DNA of 64,000 bases from Eupeodes corollae (taxonomy: Eukaryota > Arthropoda > Insecta > Diptera > Syrphidae), in the NCBI RefSeq assembly GCF_945859685.1, contig NC_079147.1, forward strand, positions 254,190,572-254,254,571, in the 5' to 3' direction. The translations under genes and the position numbers were made by a program. Positions 36,764-48,540 of this stretch are shown here, piece after piece; the first letter of the stretch is position 1; every line of letters starts with the position of its first letter. The notes under the pieces are model-generated. The model was not told the DNA's origin. It made no database searches and saw only the letters and a list, made by a program, of their open reading frames with translations.

Positions 36764-39680
36764 GTTAGGTTAGGTTGGAGTGGCTGTCCAGATGTCATTG
36801 ACACACGTAGACCTCAAGGGTCCATTGTGATACCACTAATGAGGTTACTCATGGGAGAGTAATGAATTCAAACAAACCATTTTGTACTTTTAATAAAGTT
36901 AGAGAGACGTTTTGTGTCAATCGTTGCCAGTTCACTGGTGTTATCGAAGAAGGGATTACCGAGAAAGTAATTCCTTCTAATGGAGAGTGCTGGAAATGTA
37001 CATAGAAGGTGTTGCACTGTTTCCTCTTCCTCCTCGGCCATGCATCTTCTACAGAAGTCATTTGTGTAGACCCCTAGCCTCAGAGCATGTCTTCCCATGA
37101 GGCAGTGTCCCGTTATTACTCCAATTGTAGAGCTTATACTTTGTCTGCTCAGTGATATCAAGCTTTTTGACCGTTTTAAGTCAATACTTGGCCATATTTG
37201 CTTGGTTGCTAGGCAGGTGATACTTTGTGACCATCTAGCATTTGTTGTTTCTAGAGCATATTGCTTGAGAAGATATTTGCATGTAGCAAGTGGTGTTCCT
37301 ATGTTATGTTTTTGTCTAACATGAGGCAGAAGTGTTCCGTTTTTGGCGAGCTCATCGGCTTTGCAATTTCCCGGAATGTCTCTGTGGCCCGGCACCCAAA
37401 TGAGGTGAATGTTAAACTGTTCCGTCATCTCATTCAGAGATGATTGACAATCATGGACTGTTTGAGAGTTTGTGAAGACAGACGCGAGAGATTAAAGAGC
37501 GGCTTGGCTGTCTGAAAAGATTCGTATAACCTTACAAGATATAACGTTTTCTTTGAGCCAGGATAGTACTTCTTTAATCGCCATTACTTCTGCCTGGAAC
37601 GCACTACATTGATTGGGAAGTCTATAGGATAGACTGTGATTCAGTTGTTCCGAATAGATACCAGTTCCAACTCCGTGATCGGTCTTTGAACCGTCAGTAT
37701 AGAAGTGTACCGCATCGTCTTCCAGGGGTCCCTCTTCTTTCCAGGAGGGTCTTGAAGGGATGGACACATGGAATCTTTTATCAAATACCATTTTTGGGGT
37801 GGTATAGTCTAAGCGATCTGGGATAGATCTGAAATAGTCTAGAATAGTAGTATGTCCAGTATTGTTACTGGTCCATTGAGAGGTGGCTCTAAGCCTTACA
37901 CATGAGTTGGCAGCCACCTTTTTAGAGAAGGTTTCAAGTGGTGTTAGGTTTAAAAGCACTTCCAGTGCAGCGGTTGGTGTTGTGCGAAGTGCTCCTGTGA
38001 TGCACATACCTGCTGACCGCTGGACTTTGATGAGCTTATTTAGATTTACCATCTTGTCCAGTGCGGTCCACCATACGAAGGCTCCATAAATGATTATCGG
38101 CCTGATTACCGAAGTGTATAGCCAGTGGGTTATTTTTGGGGAGAAGCCCCATTTAGATCCTATGGCCTTTTTACAAGTAAAAAGCGCTACAGGTGCCTTT
38201 TTGACTCTTTTATCAATATTTGCCTTCCAATTTAGTTTTTTGTCTAAAATGAGGCCCAAATATTTAGCTTGATCTGAAAAGCTTAATGGTATTCCTCTAA
38301 TCTTGGGTGGGCTAATCTGATAATCTGAGGAATTTTATATCTTCTCGAAAAGAGTATTAATTCTGTTTTGTGTGGGTTGACGTCCAATCCACATTGCTTA
38401 GCCCATTTAGTTAGCCTGTTTGGGGCATTTTGTAGGAGTTCCGAGAGAACTTAGGGGTGCTTCCCAGATACGGATATCGCAAAGTCTTCGGCATATGCAA
38501 TCACCTTAAAACCATCTGCTTCCAATGCTGTAAGTAGGTCGTTTACTACCATGTTCCATAAAAGAGGCGAAAAGACTCCACCTTGGGGAGTGCCTCGATT
38601 TACCGGTCTGGTGGTAATAAAACTTCTCATGTTAGAAATTATTGTCCTGCTTTTGAGCATGAGACTTATAAGATCTATGAGTGACTTCTCTAATTTCAGC
38701 TTATCCATTGCTGTTGTGATCGCCTGGTAACTGACGTTGTTGAAAGATCCTTCAATATCTAGGAACGCTACCAGGTTATATTCTTTGTATTCGAGGGAAT
38801 GTTCAATAGTACGTACCAGCGAGTGAAGTGCTGATTCTACTGATTTTCCCTTAGAGTAAGCATGTTGAGCTGTGGAATTGAGACATGGTTTTAAATTATG
38901 TCTGATAAAAATTTCAATCAATCTTTCCAAGGTTTTAAAAAGGAAGGATGATAGGCTGATTGGTCGTAGATCTTTAGGGTTAACGTGTGAGGGTTTCCCT
39001 GCTTTGGGAATGAAGACTACTTTTGCCATTCTCCAGGCTTTGGAAATATATTTCAACCTTACACAGCTTGTCAGAATGATTTCCAATATTGGAATAATCA
39101 TGTCTGAGCATTTTTGTAGTTCGGCCGGAATGATTCCGTCTGGTCCTGGAGATTTATATGGATCAAAGCTGTCTATGGCCCATTGCAGTTTTTCCCGCGT
39201 TATTAGATCAACTAAATCGCTTGTATAAGCTAAAGACTCTGATGTTAAGTCATTGATATTGTTAGAACTACCTGGAAAGTGGGTGTCTAATAACAGATTA
39301 AGAGATTCTTCATCTGTGAAAGTCCACGTGCCTGCTTCTGTCTTTAAAGCACTGGGTATTGTTGGACTTTTTGAGAGAATTTTCCTGAGTCTTGAGGCTT
39401 CTGAAGTATTTTCTATTTTACCACAAAAATGTCTCCAAGAAGACCTCTTACTCTTTCTTAATTCTTTTTTATATTGAAGATTGAAGTGCATGAAGATCTC
39501 ATCGATACATTTAAGGCTTCGGTGAGGTGATTTACAGAAAGGTCTAGTTCATCTTCACTGGAGGAGCTTTTAAGAAGGTTGTGATTAAGCAGTTGTGCTA
39601 GTACTTCCCTATAACGCTCCCAGTTAGTATTCCGGTGATTTCGAAATCCCGTAGATGTATTTGCTACATCTTTGAGCTCA
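36764..39680 (-). mobile_element. 5'-truncated LOA-like LINE with 14-bp target duplication
   Basis: This copy is related to the full element at 58220-63844, starting at the equivalent of about 60800 of that element and ending in the same CCTAACCTAACC tail (seen here as GGTTAGGTTAGG at 36764-36775). The flanking direct repeats AAGAGTGCTAATAG are at 36750-36763 and 39681-39694. It lacks the 5' UTR, ORF1 and most of the endonuclease. An internal deletion near 39490 removes roughly 140-170 bases. Confidence 0.92.
36868..39491 (-). pseudogene. LOA-like ORF2, truncated and broken
   Basis: Three frames carry the remains: 38451-39491 (reverse transcriptase, with SPGPDGIIPAEL, RPISLSSFLFKTLERLIEIF, FLDIEGSFNNVSY and RGTPQGGVFSPLLW), 37492-38259 (thumb and the RNase H start FYTDGSKTDHGVG) and 36868-37428 (RNase H end HLIWVPGHRDIPGNCKADEL, then the C-terminal Cys/His motif). 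The catalytic YADD is YAED here, so an active-site aspartate is changed to glutamate. The G in IEGAF and one Cys of the C-terminal motif (FPAL for CPAL) also differ. At least two frame breaks separate the parts. It is inactive. Confidence 0.92.
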
Positions 39681-40660
39681 AAGAGTGCTAATAGAGTCAG
39701 AAGAAAATACTAAATGGAAAATTACATTTTTTGAGTTTTTAATACAGCTTGTTTAGTATAAGTCAGTAAGTAGGAAGTGAAGAAGAAAGAGAGGCTTTAA
39801 GGCAGGATTCGTCTTCGGATCGAATCTAGTAAATATGTGGTAAATTAAAATCACCTATAAGTAAAATATTTGTGTCCGAGCAAACTGATAGGAAGTTCTA
39901 ATGCCAAGGAGAGTTCGCTATAAACAGACTCTAAACTTTTTGGAGGAGTATAAACGTTTAAAATGAAAAAAAATCTTAGTCTGTACCCATAACTTTACAA
40001 AGACCAGTTCAATTGATAGTTCAAACGAAAAAGATACAGAAGACGAGAAATGTGTATTTTTAATGCTATGAGAACAACTCCACCTAAATTCTTTGTATTA
40101 CCAACATGACGATCATTTCTGTAAACTTGGAACTCTTGACTGAAAAGTTCTGTGTTGGAAAAGCTTGAATTAAGCCAAGTTTCTGTCAAAACGAATACGT
40201 CGCGTCGTGTGGAAATGGTTGTGAGTTAAGAAAAATGTCAACAGTTTTACTACGAAGTCCCTTACTTTTTAATAGAAGATGGCATGCCTGTTAAGTTTTT
40301 TGACTTCTGTTCCAAAGAAACACATCATTTTTGACTTTGTGGAAATTCTTTGACCAAAGTTTCTGAGGGCCATATATTTGTTTTGCAAATGGAATCGAAG
40401 AACGTAGGATTCGTTACTATTTTGAAAGAGGAAACAATGTTATTTGGTTTACTGATCTTAGTACACCTAATGGCTGAGCTACAAGGTATGCTCTTGGTTG
40501 ATACTTTGTGCGAAGTTATATCTTCTGGCATTGTATTTAAAATTCATAGGGGCTTTAATAGTTGACAGAGGAGCCATTTTGTTGAAGCTTAATGTCAAAT
40601 TAGCTGTCATTAATTGAGTCAGTTTTTTTTTTGAATTCATAATGGACAACTTGGGGGTTC

Positions 40661-40970
40661 GTAGTACCCGTGGCATAATGGTTAGCGCGTTGGACTGTCA
40701 TGCCGGAGGTCTTGGATTTGACCCTGCCTATGCTATCTAATTTTTTTTCACGGGTACTGCATCTTGCGGGAAATTGAGAAAATCTCTAAGAGTAATTCTT
40801 GTCATGAAAAAGTGCTTTCTCAAATTAGCCGTTTGGATTTGGCATAAAACTGTAGGTCCCCTCCATCCCTGATAAAAGTACTAGCACACAGAAATGGTTA
40901 AGAGTTGTAAGTCACTAGGCCGTAGTTCTCTCTCTCTCTCTCGTAGGGGTTCGGCATTTAGAAACTAACC
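40661..40970 (+). mobile_element. tRNA-derived SINE, right-arm copy with complete head
   Basis: The head resembles a tRNA: the A-box-like TGGCATAATGGTTAGCG starts at 40671, an anticodon-arm-like GGACTGTCATGCC (loop CTGTCAT, which would place GTC, an Asp-type anticodon) is at 40692-40704, and the B-box-like GGATTTGACCC is at 40714-40724. It is followed by an unrelated body with TTTTTTTTCACGGGTACTGC and a CT-rich microsatellite at about 40928-40942. These are internal polymerase III promoter features. Left-arm partner: 20447-20742. Confidence 0.8.
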
Positions 40971-41639
40971 CAAAAACAGTCTTTTGAAAAAACGCAAAAA
41001 TTATTCGACCTAGAGATGAGGCCTATTCTTTAGCGTAAAAGGAAACTAGTTGATATTGATGTAATAGATAGTCTCAGTAAAGATGATAACAGACTCCTTT
41101 GTCTACCCGCACGGTAGTGGCCCCGTTTCTAAGAAAAAGTGCATCAAAAATACGACTTTTCCAAAAGTTGAAATAGAGAGGGAAACCACTTCAAATGCAT
41201 TGCATCTTGACGATAACTATTAGCTGATCTAAGATAACGTTTTAACAGTCGTATAGGTAGTAGGATTTGTCTTGTAGATTTTGCCGAAAACAAGTACTTT
41301 TTATGGTTTTTAAACTTTTGGGACCACTTGAAATAATTATCGTCCGAAAGCCCTTGACTCTCTGATTGCGATTCATGAGAGACGTCTAGGTAAACGCATT
41401 TTCCCGCCGTCGCCGATAAGGCGTGTTTTTTGGTGTTTTTGGACTTTTGGGAAACCGCTAGACTACTTAAGATCGAATGCGATTAAAATCGCGAGTTTTT
41501 AAAAATGAATGCTTAGTAATGGGATTTCGAGGAAAAGCTGCTTGTATTTTGTGTAATTAGAAAGATAATTACTCCAATTGTTTGTTTGTTTGTTTTCGAC
41601 TAAAAATTTATTAAAACAAAACTAGATTTTCAAACTAAA
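40971..41639. other. non-coding arm sequence
   Basis: Partly homologous to 19986-20446. A stretch of roughly 200 bases at about 41000-41220 has no left-arm equivalent. No gene is seen. Confidence 0.5.
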
Positions 41640-41812
41640 CTATTTATTTATATGGAAAAAATTGTTGGTAATATTCAAATTTTAAAAATGTTTCAATAAT
41701 TCAACTGACAACTTTTTTGAAACAACACGAAGACCTACAAACATTTTAAGCAAGACAAATCGGCAGACGGGTGGAAAGTTATCAGTGTAGGTGGCATTCA
41801 GCCTACTTCTTT
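41640..41812 (+). mobile_element. tandem-repeat element 3' end, copy E in right arm
   Basis: This is the mirrored partner of 19803-19985, ending in GCAAGACAAATCGGCAGACG and AAGTTATCAGTGTAGGTGGC. It is a terminal fragment only. Confidence 0.65.
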
Positions 41813-42597
41813 TCTGGAGTCAGCCTAATTGATGCTCCAGAGTCATGGTAAATATTATGTTAAGGATTCTCACCACCACAGAAGTATATTTTAAAAATAC
41901 ATAGATAGGCTTTTAAAATCATGTGCATTTTTGTTAACATGCATTTAAAACATTGTTCGATCTTTTTCATATTTATCCATATTTGCGCTTTCAAAATTAA
42001 ATTCCACACCACTGAGCTCAATAATGCTCATCATATTATTCATTTTTCCTAACCAACTTTTGACCTATAAACATAATTTCTAATAAACGACACAACTTAC
42101 TCTATTGTTGTCAATAATTATTTCAATAACAGACTCATAATAAGTCATAACTTAAACACCACTTTATGTTTAATTTATTCTTTCATTTTAATCTTCAACA
42201 AGTATGTTGCCATTTATAATCGTTGTTCGTTCTATACATATGCACTTGACAGCTTGGATAACGATATAGAAGGTTGTTTATAGTCCACAAGCATTATTAA
42301 GTGACAAACCCAATCTTCATACACTTTCTTCCAATCGACAATATTAATACGATAATTGAAATCACTAAATCAAACTCAAATACCATACACACCCGAGAAC
42401 ATTGCTTTTCCCTGCCAATATAAAGTCACATAAATTTAACCTCGCACCACCATCGCATCATATCGCATGGCATAGCATCGCACTTGGGTGATGGGGTCAC
42501 TTAATTAAGGTCAAATACCCTCAAGAGGAAGTTATAATTTCTCAAGCCAATTCTCTTACCTATACATAACACACAGAAATAGAGATTGGAGACTCAC

Positions 42598-42874
42598 CTG
42601 ACGTCGTATTAGTCGCCGATATGCTGTCTGCACTTGATACTGTCGTGTGATGGTGACTGTCATTATTCGTACTCGATTGGTTGCTATCACTTTTATCGGC
42701 TGTTCCTGAGCAATCCATGCCCAGTGCTTCGAGATCCGTTCGTTCGTCGTTGGATGTGTCCATATCTGTGACGCCATTCGGACTGTTTTGATCACCTGCT
42801 GGGCCTTGTGTTGGTGTTGACGTAAGAGCTTGCATTTCCCACATTTGTTCCTGTCTGATATCATCGTGATAGTC
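42598..42874 (-). CDS. host gene, coding exon A (intact copy)
   Basis: The exon is 277 nt, entered in phase 0 after ATCCACCTGCAG and left in phase 1 before GTGAGTC. It encodes about 92 residues: HDDIRQEQMWEMQALTSTPT, a DMDTSNDERTDLEALGMD acidic segment, then a Ser/Thr/Asn/Asp-rich stretch with NDSHHHTTVSSADS. The one-base carry joins exactly to exon B. The composition suggests a long disordered acidic region. Upstream exons were not found in the window and may lie past 64000 or be too short to see. The inverted copy at 18681-18958 is frameshifted, so this copy is the likely functional one. Confidence 0.78.
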
Positions 42875-44339
42875 CTGCAGGTGGATAAGGAAAATATTGA
42901 GAAAAAGATTGTAAGAATTTTTCCACAAATAAACATTCCTCTACAACATAGTCTAACATACAGTTTCATATATCAAATCAAATTTTAATCACAGTCACTC
43001 ATATAGCCACCTCTTCACTTCCAGAGACACGGAGGATCACACATGTTTTTATTCCTCAGAAGGAGAACATTTTCCAAATAAACAAGTTCCCACCCGAAGG
43101 ACACAAAACATCCAGCGCCAGCACAGGTACTCGTCCCTACAAAACTTTACCCCCATTCGAAAGATAAACAAATTTTCACAAGTGTCCTGTCCTGCCCAGC
43201 CAAGCTTAGCCCAGCTCATGTCGTCCCATTTCCATACCTAGCACCTACATATAGATACATATGGATATGTGGAAAGGTTTCATATTAAAAAAAAGGACAT
43301 TCTGCGTAAACATTTTTGTTTGTCCAAGTGCACATCGCATCGCGTATGTTGGAAATGTGCTTCTTGTTGTTCCCATATCCTACACATATACACTCCCACA
43401 TATACTCACATATCTTGTTATTCACAATTTAAAGGACCTTAATAATGGGAATACCTGCCAGGCGTGCATTTAATTTTACGAAGAGATGCACTTGTTCCAG
43501 TTGGTATAATTTAATATTGACTTAAGCTTTCTGTCTGTTCAAAACGTACATATTATGAACTATTATTTTAAGACAAAAACAACATTTGCACAATGAATAT
43601 ACGAGAAAAAGAGATTAAATACAATAATTGTATTTACCTCTTGAGCTTTCAGCATAGATCGGAGGAATATTCAAATTCAAGAAATACATTTAAATTAACG
43701 CGGTTGATTGATTGAGTTGAGAAAATACATCATGATAAAATACAAAACTTCTTCTGAGGCTATTTAAACAGTAAATGATTAAACTGTATTTTGGTTGTTT
43801 AGGATAAATGTATGGTTTTCCAATAACAGGTTTCATACTAATATTTAAAAACTCATTTGCTTTTGTGTGTCCTAGATTACTTCAAGAATTTCATCCTTAA
43901 GATCTCAAAGTCTATGGTGTTAAATCAATAGATCTCAATCGGTAATTTTAATCGAGTAATGGCGTAATTTAAAACTGAAATCTTAAAAGATGACAGCTTC
44001 AAACGTGACATCGCCCAAGTTTTCAATCGCCCAAAAACAATAATACCTTTTTTAAGCTGACCACTTCTAAAAAAGTAAAATAGTTACGATATGCGGTATA
44101 ATTAAAAACATTTTCAATCCTCCAATAATTCGTCAATTTTTATTTCACTGTTTTTGCCTGTCAGGGGAAAAGGAGTACAATTTTGAAAGTGTGACTTTAA
44201 TGTTAATAAGAAAATAAATGTGAAAAGTATGAAGTTTCTGAAAAATCCCAAGCTTAGATTCTTAGAAATTTGATCTTTAATGTTACAAACTAAAGATGTA
44301 TGAAGATTCGGTTTAGATTTAAATAGAAAGTTGTTGTTA
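42875..44339. other. intron-like arm sequence
   Basis: Homologous to 17161-18680 in reverse complement. No exon with both splice sites is recognised. The frame at 43261-43473 mirrors one at 18105-18311, but starts at arbitrary ATGs and has no family resemblance. Confidence 0.5.
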
Positions 44340-44720
44340 TTGGTCTAAGTTGTCAAACTTTAACATTTCTCGATATGTCTAGGTCCCTAGAACTCTTATG
44401 ATTGGAATGCATTTTTTTCGTTGGCCATAGCTGAAGAACCGGGAGAGATATTGACGTCAAATAAATTATATTTTACAGATAGTAACATGAAAAATTTCAG
44501 AAAGAAATGTTTATAAATTAGATGGTTCTTTTTCCAAAGAATTAAAAAAAAAGTGAAAAATTTTGTCGACTCAAAATATTTCTTAAATATAAATATTGTT
44601 CACCTCGAACCTCCAAAATAGTATCATTTATCAAAGAATATTTTTTTGGCATGTTTTAAAATATGAGCATAAGGAAATAAAATGCACAACTGGGTCATGC
44701 TCATGAATTCAAAGAGTCTG
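44340..44720 (+). mobile_element. tandem-repeat element 5' fragment, copy D in right arm
   Basis: This is the partner of 16850-17160. It shows AACATTTCTCGATATGTCTAGG, GGCCATAGCTGAAGAACC and GTGAAAAATTTTGTCGACTC in the same order as the 5' part of copy A. Confidence 0.65.
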
Positions 44721-44811
44721 TTTAAAAATAATGTCTGTATTTTTAAGCTTAAGACTTTAATTTCTTAAAAAACCTAAATTTTTATTTGAAAGTCGATAGA
44801 ACTTTTTTTTT

Positions 44812-47800
44812 TTTAATTCCTGTAGGAAGTTATTGAAATAGGTCGGATTTGTCGAATTGAAATTTTCACATTTCTTGACGTTTCAAGGTTCCTAGAGCCG
44901 AAGTATAAAATTTGTAGGGATATGTCTATGTGTGCGTCTGTACGTTGGTCCGTATGTTCGCTTCGTCCATTGGTAAAAAGCCAGAAGAGATATCAACATC
45001 AAATAAATGTTGTAATGCAGAAAGATGCAGAAAGGGCTCTCAAGAAAATTGCGGGGAGGTTTTTTTAACATTGCAGTTTAAAAAATAGGTGAACATTTAG
45101 GTTAACCCAAAATATCTCACGAGCTAATGAAGCTACTTGCCCATACTTTTTCGGGAATTAATGGAATTCCAGTAGAATTCTACAAAAATAGTACTGATCA
45201 GTTAAAAAATTACCTTGTGCTGTTTTCAATAGATTATAAATTGAATCATATTTGCCGAACAACTTCAACAAAGCAGTTATTTTTGCTTTATATAGGAGTT
45301 GAGACAATACCCTGCCAGAGTATTACAGAGGAATTTCTATGCTAAACACCTTAAGGAAGATTTTTACGTCAATTCTTTATGACAGACTTTCCAAATGGAT
45401 CGGGGACAGAAATCTACTGAGCATATTTTAAGCGGGATTCCGTCCGGGCTTCTCAACAATGGATCATATATTCGCGCTTTCCAGTATTGCCAATAAGTCG
45501 ATTTTAAAAAAGAAGAAATTATGCAGCTGTTTCGTGGACATCAAAGCAGCTTTTGACAAGGTCAACAGACAGGCTTTGGTGTACAAACTTTCAACGCTGA
45601 GAATTTCCAGAAAATTTTTGTTGATGTACTTTAATTTTCTTGTCTCATCTTGTGCATCGGTATGGGATCGGTCCGATCTTTCTAACTTGTTTGAAACAAT
45701 GGCAGGTGTTCCCCAAGGCTGTATTTTAAGTCCAATTTTATTTGCTTTATACATTGATGACATTTGTGATATACTACCTGGAGGAATACTTTTTGCTGAT
45801 CCAAGTGAAACTCCTGCTCTATGCTGAACTTAGTCTTACTCGCTGACAACTTCTCCAGTTGCAAATCAACAAACTGAATGCCTTTTGATATAAGTAAAAC
45901 AAAAGTTATGATTTTTGAAGCACATCAAAGAAGGAGACGTCCCGAAGAGAGCTGGTCTCTTAATAATGTATCCATTGAAGTTGTAAAGAATTTAGGTACC
46001 TAGGAGTTTTAATTACGCATAACCTAAATTTTTCGAAACACGCAGAAAAAAAAGTAGTGATGCTAAACTGGCTTTGAGTGTAATGTGGCCCAAGTTCTTC
46101 GCTAACCAGGAAATCGATCTGGTGTCAAAATATCGCGTTTTCCAGACAACCGTAAACACATGTATGTGCTACGGTGTGCAGGTGTTTGGATATTTATTCT
46201 TCGAGTCATTTGAACAAATGCAAAGATATTTTTTTAAGCGCTTATTCAGATTGCCACAATCAACCCCGAAATACGCCATCCATGTCGAATCTGGTTTAAC
46301 TTCTCTATTCACTCAAAATCTTAAAGCCAACTATGAATATCCAATAAGAGTTATGGAAAGAAGTGGAAGAAATCTTCACAAATCTGTTTTGATAAGATTA
46401 TTACAAACCAATGCCTCACCATTTAAGGATTGGAATGAGATGGCCCTATCACATGGATTTAATCTATCTATAACGGAGTCAAATGTTGATGAATGGCGAG
46501 GATTTTTTGCAGAGCTCACGGCTAAAATACATGAAAAAACTTATAGCCAGTACCTAGGCAGAGCGGCTACAACAACATCAAGGAATACATACAGGAATTT
46601 CGAGCACCAATTGACATCAGAAAGAAACTATTTCAGCAACAAATTTTCGTTCGAAGCTAAAAGCCATATATATAAAGCACGTGTTGAGCTCTTTAATTTA
46701 TACTCTAGGCCTCATCGACCTGACAAATTTGTAGTTTATGCAATAGAAGAGAAAATGAAGATGTCTACCATTTCATCGCAATTTGCCCAATACTGCAGGA
46801 AATTCGGCGTTTATATTTCCAACAAAGTTTTCTTTCTTCAAGTCTGTTGTACGAAATTTTAAACGGAGTTCTAGTATGAAACTCTTTTCTTACTTAAATT
46901 TTGATCGTTTAACCAGCTTTTACAGTTTAAAGGGTCATTATTATTTATTTATTTTGGGTTTCAAGTCAATTGAAAATTGATATTTATTCATTTATATGCT
47001 TCAAATCATTTCAAAATTGCTACATTTTTGTGTTTCAAATCATTGTAAAATTGACATTTTTTTAATTGTTATGTTAAATCTCAACAAATATTGAAATTGT
47101 AAACTTTTGAATTTAATCAATATATAAAAGTATTGGATTTAATAGTGTACAAAACCAGTTACTTTTATTTTTATTCTTTATTTATTTGAATTAATTACTA
47201 AAATGAAATGTTATTTCAGGCAGATAGCCAGGTCGTTATTCCTAAGCAAATCCTTTTTTGTAAAGCATTTTTTTTAATAAAATAAAGAATTATAATAATA
47301 AAAATGACGCTAGAGACTTAAATTAATTTGTATATTATATATTGTAAGTGATACCAAACCAGTACATTGTTTAGAAAAAAATCCAATTAATGGTTTTTTT
47401 TATAAATCAAAATAACTTAAAAAAAATAATCACCTCGAACATTTTACAAATTAAAAATGATTTCATCTCCAAACCCATTTTTTGCAACGAAAAAAAAAGG
47501 TTTTTAACATATATAAAAAATTCAAATTAACAGTTTTTTTTTTTATAAAAAATAAAAACCTTAACAAAACAATAGTTAAAGTTATTAAAAATTGTTTTTC
47601 AACACAAATATCTTATCAAAAATTTGAGATTATGGCTTCCAAATAAATTTCCTAAATAAAAACCTAAACAAAATATTAATCAAAGCTATGAAAAGTTGAT
47701 TTTTTACTCAGATATCATTTCAAAACTTTCAGACATTGGCTTTAAGCTAATTTTTTTTTAAATGTTGTTGTTAAAATTCAGTACCATTTTTGAGAAAAAC

Positions 47801-48540
47801 TGAATTGACAAACATTTAAAAACCTACAAAATGTTAACAAACGTAAGTAAAAATTGATTTTCGACCCAAATATCTTTTAAAAAATTTAAGATTTTGGCTT
47901 AGATCTAATTTTATCTAATGAGAAATATTGTTTTGAACTTTCGATAAAATTTTGAGAAAAATCGAGTTGACAGTTTTTTTTTACAAAAAATAAAAACCTA
48001 ATAAAAAAATTGATTTTCGACTAAAATATCTTTTCAATACTTTGAGATATTGGCTTTAAACAACATTTATTTTTTGAAAAATATTGTTGTCAACACTCAG
48101 TAATAGAAAATCTAGTTAACAGTTTTTTTTACAAAAAATTAAAACATACGACTCAAATAGTTTTTCTAAAATTAAAAATATTGTCTTTAAAATGTTTATT
48201 TCAAAAAAGGAATTGTTTTCGATATTCCGTTTTATTATAAAAATCCAACAGTCCTTTTTTACAAAAAAAAAAACAAAATCTACAAAAAAGCAAATTTGGT
48301 AAAAAGTGATGTTCGGTTCTTATTATCTTTTAAATTAATTTCATTCATCCAATTCGTAAAAATTTAAGAAATGCTGCTAAAATTAACTATTTCGTTATAT
48401 GAAAAATATTGTTGGTATTTTAAAAATTTTAAGAATAATTCAACTGGCAACTTTTTAAACAAAAAAAGAAAACCTAAAACTTTTAAGCAAGACAAATCGA
48501 GAGATGGGGTGGGAAGTTATCAGTGTGGGTCGCTTTTTTA
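44812..48540 (+). mobile_element. tandem-repeat element, copy C in right arm, split by a LINE
   Basis: The 5' hairpin remnant and start block are at 44812-45130 (TTCCTGTAGGAAGTTATTG, CACATTTCTTGACGTTTC, GGTTAACCCAAAATATCTCACGAG). The tandem-unit body and 3' signature (GGTGGGAAGTTATCAG at about 48508) are at 47307-48540. The two halves join at CTAATGA/AATGACGCTAG; copy A is continuous at the same point (CGCTAGAGACTTGAATT). This is the partner of 15565-16690. Confidence 0.78.
45131..47307 (+). pseudogene. 5'-truncated non-LTR retrotransposon inserted in the repeat element
   Basis: This LINE fragment contains a frame at 45459-45827 with reverse transcriptase boxes (CFVDIKAAFDKVNRQALVYK, AGVPQGCILSPILFALYIDD, then FAD-P where the catalytic FADD is expected, damaged) and a second frame at 46074-46862 with the C-terminal part (RVFQTTVNTCMCYGVQVFGY, ESGLTSLFTQNLKANYEYPI). 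A frame break at about 45830-46070 lies between them. The 3' end is an AATAAAATAAAGAATTATAATAATAAA-type tail. A short AATGA direct repeat flanks it. It is absent from the left arm. The C-terminal region is open for 262 codons, so the copy is relatively young, although inactive. Confidence 0.85.

Larger units (their letters stand above)
36440..40600 (-). pseudogene. non-LTR endonuclease-domain fragment, split by a LOA-like insertion
   Basis: The minus strand from about 40600 down to 39695 encodes parts of a LINE apurinic-type endonuclease, clearest at 39995-40189 with TETWLNSSFSNTELFSQEF and QVYRNDRHVGNTKNLGGVVL. After the insertion at 36764-39680 it resumes at 36750-36440 with RANFQLLSEDLI and NIDEAVSNFYNIL, the region after the endonuclease. 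The 14-bp duplication AAGAGTGCTAATAG flanks the insert. Many stops are present. Confidence 0.78.

Noticed and set aside
40671..40740. Functional tRNA-Asp gene
   Set aside because: The acceptor stem does not pair and the sequence continues into a repeated SINE body; it is a tRNA-derived head.
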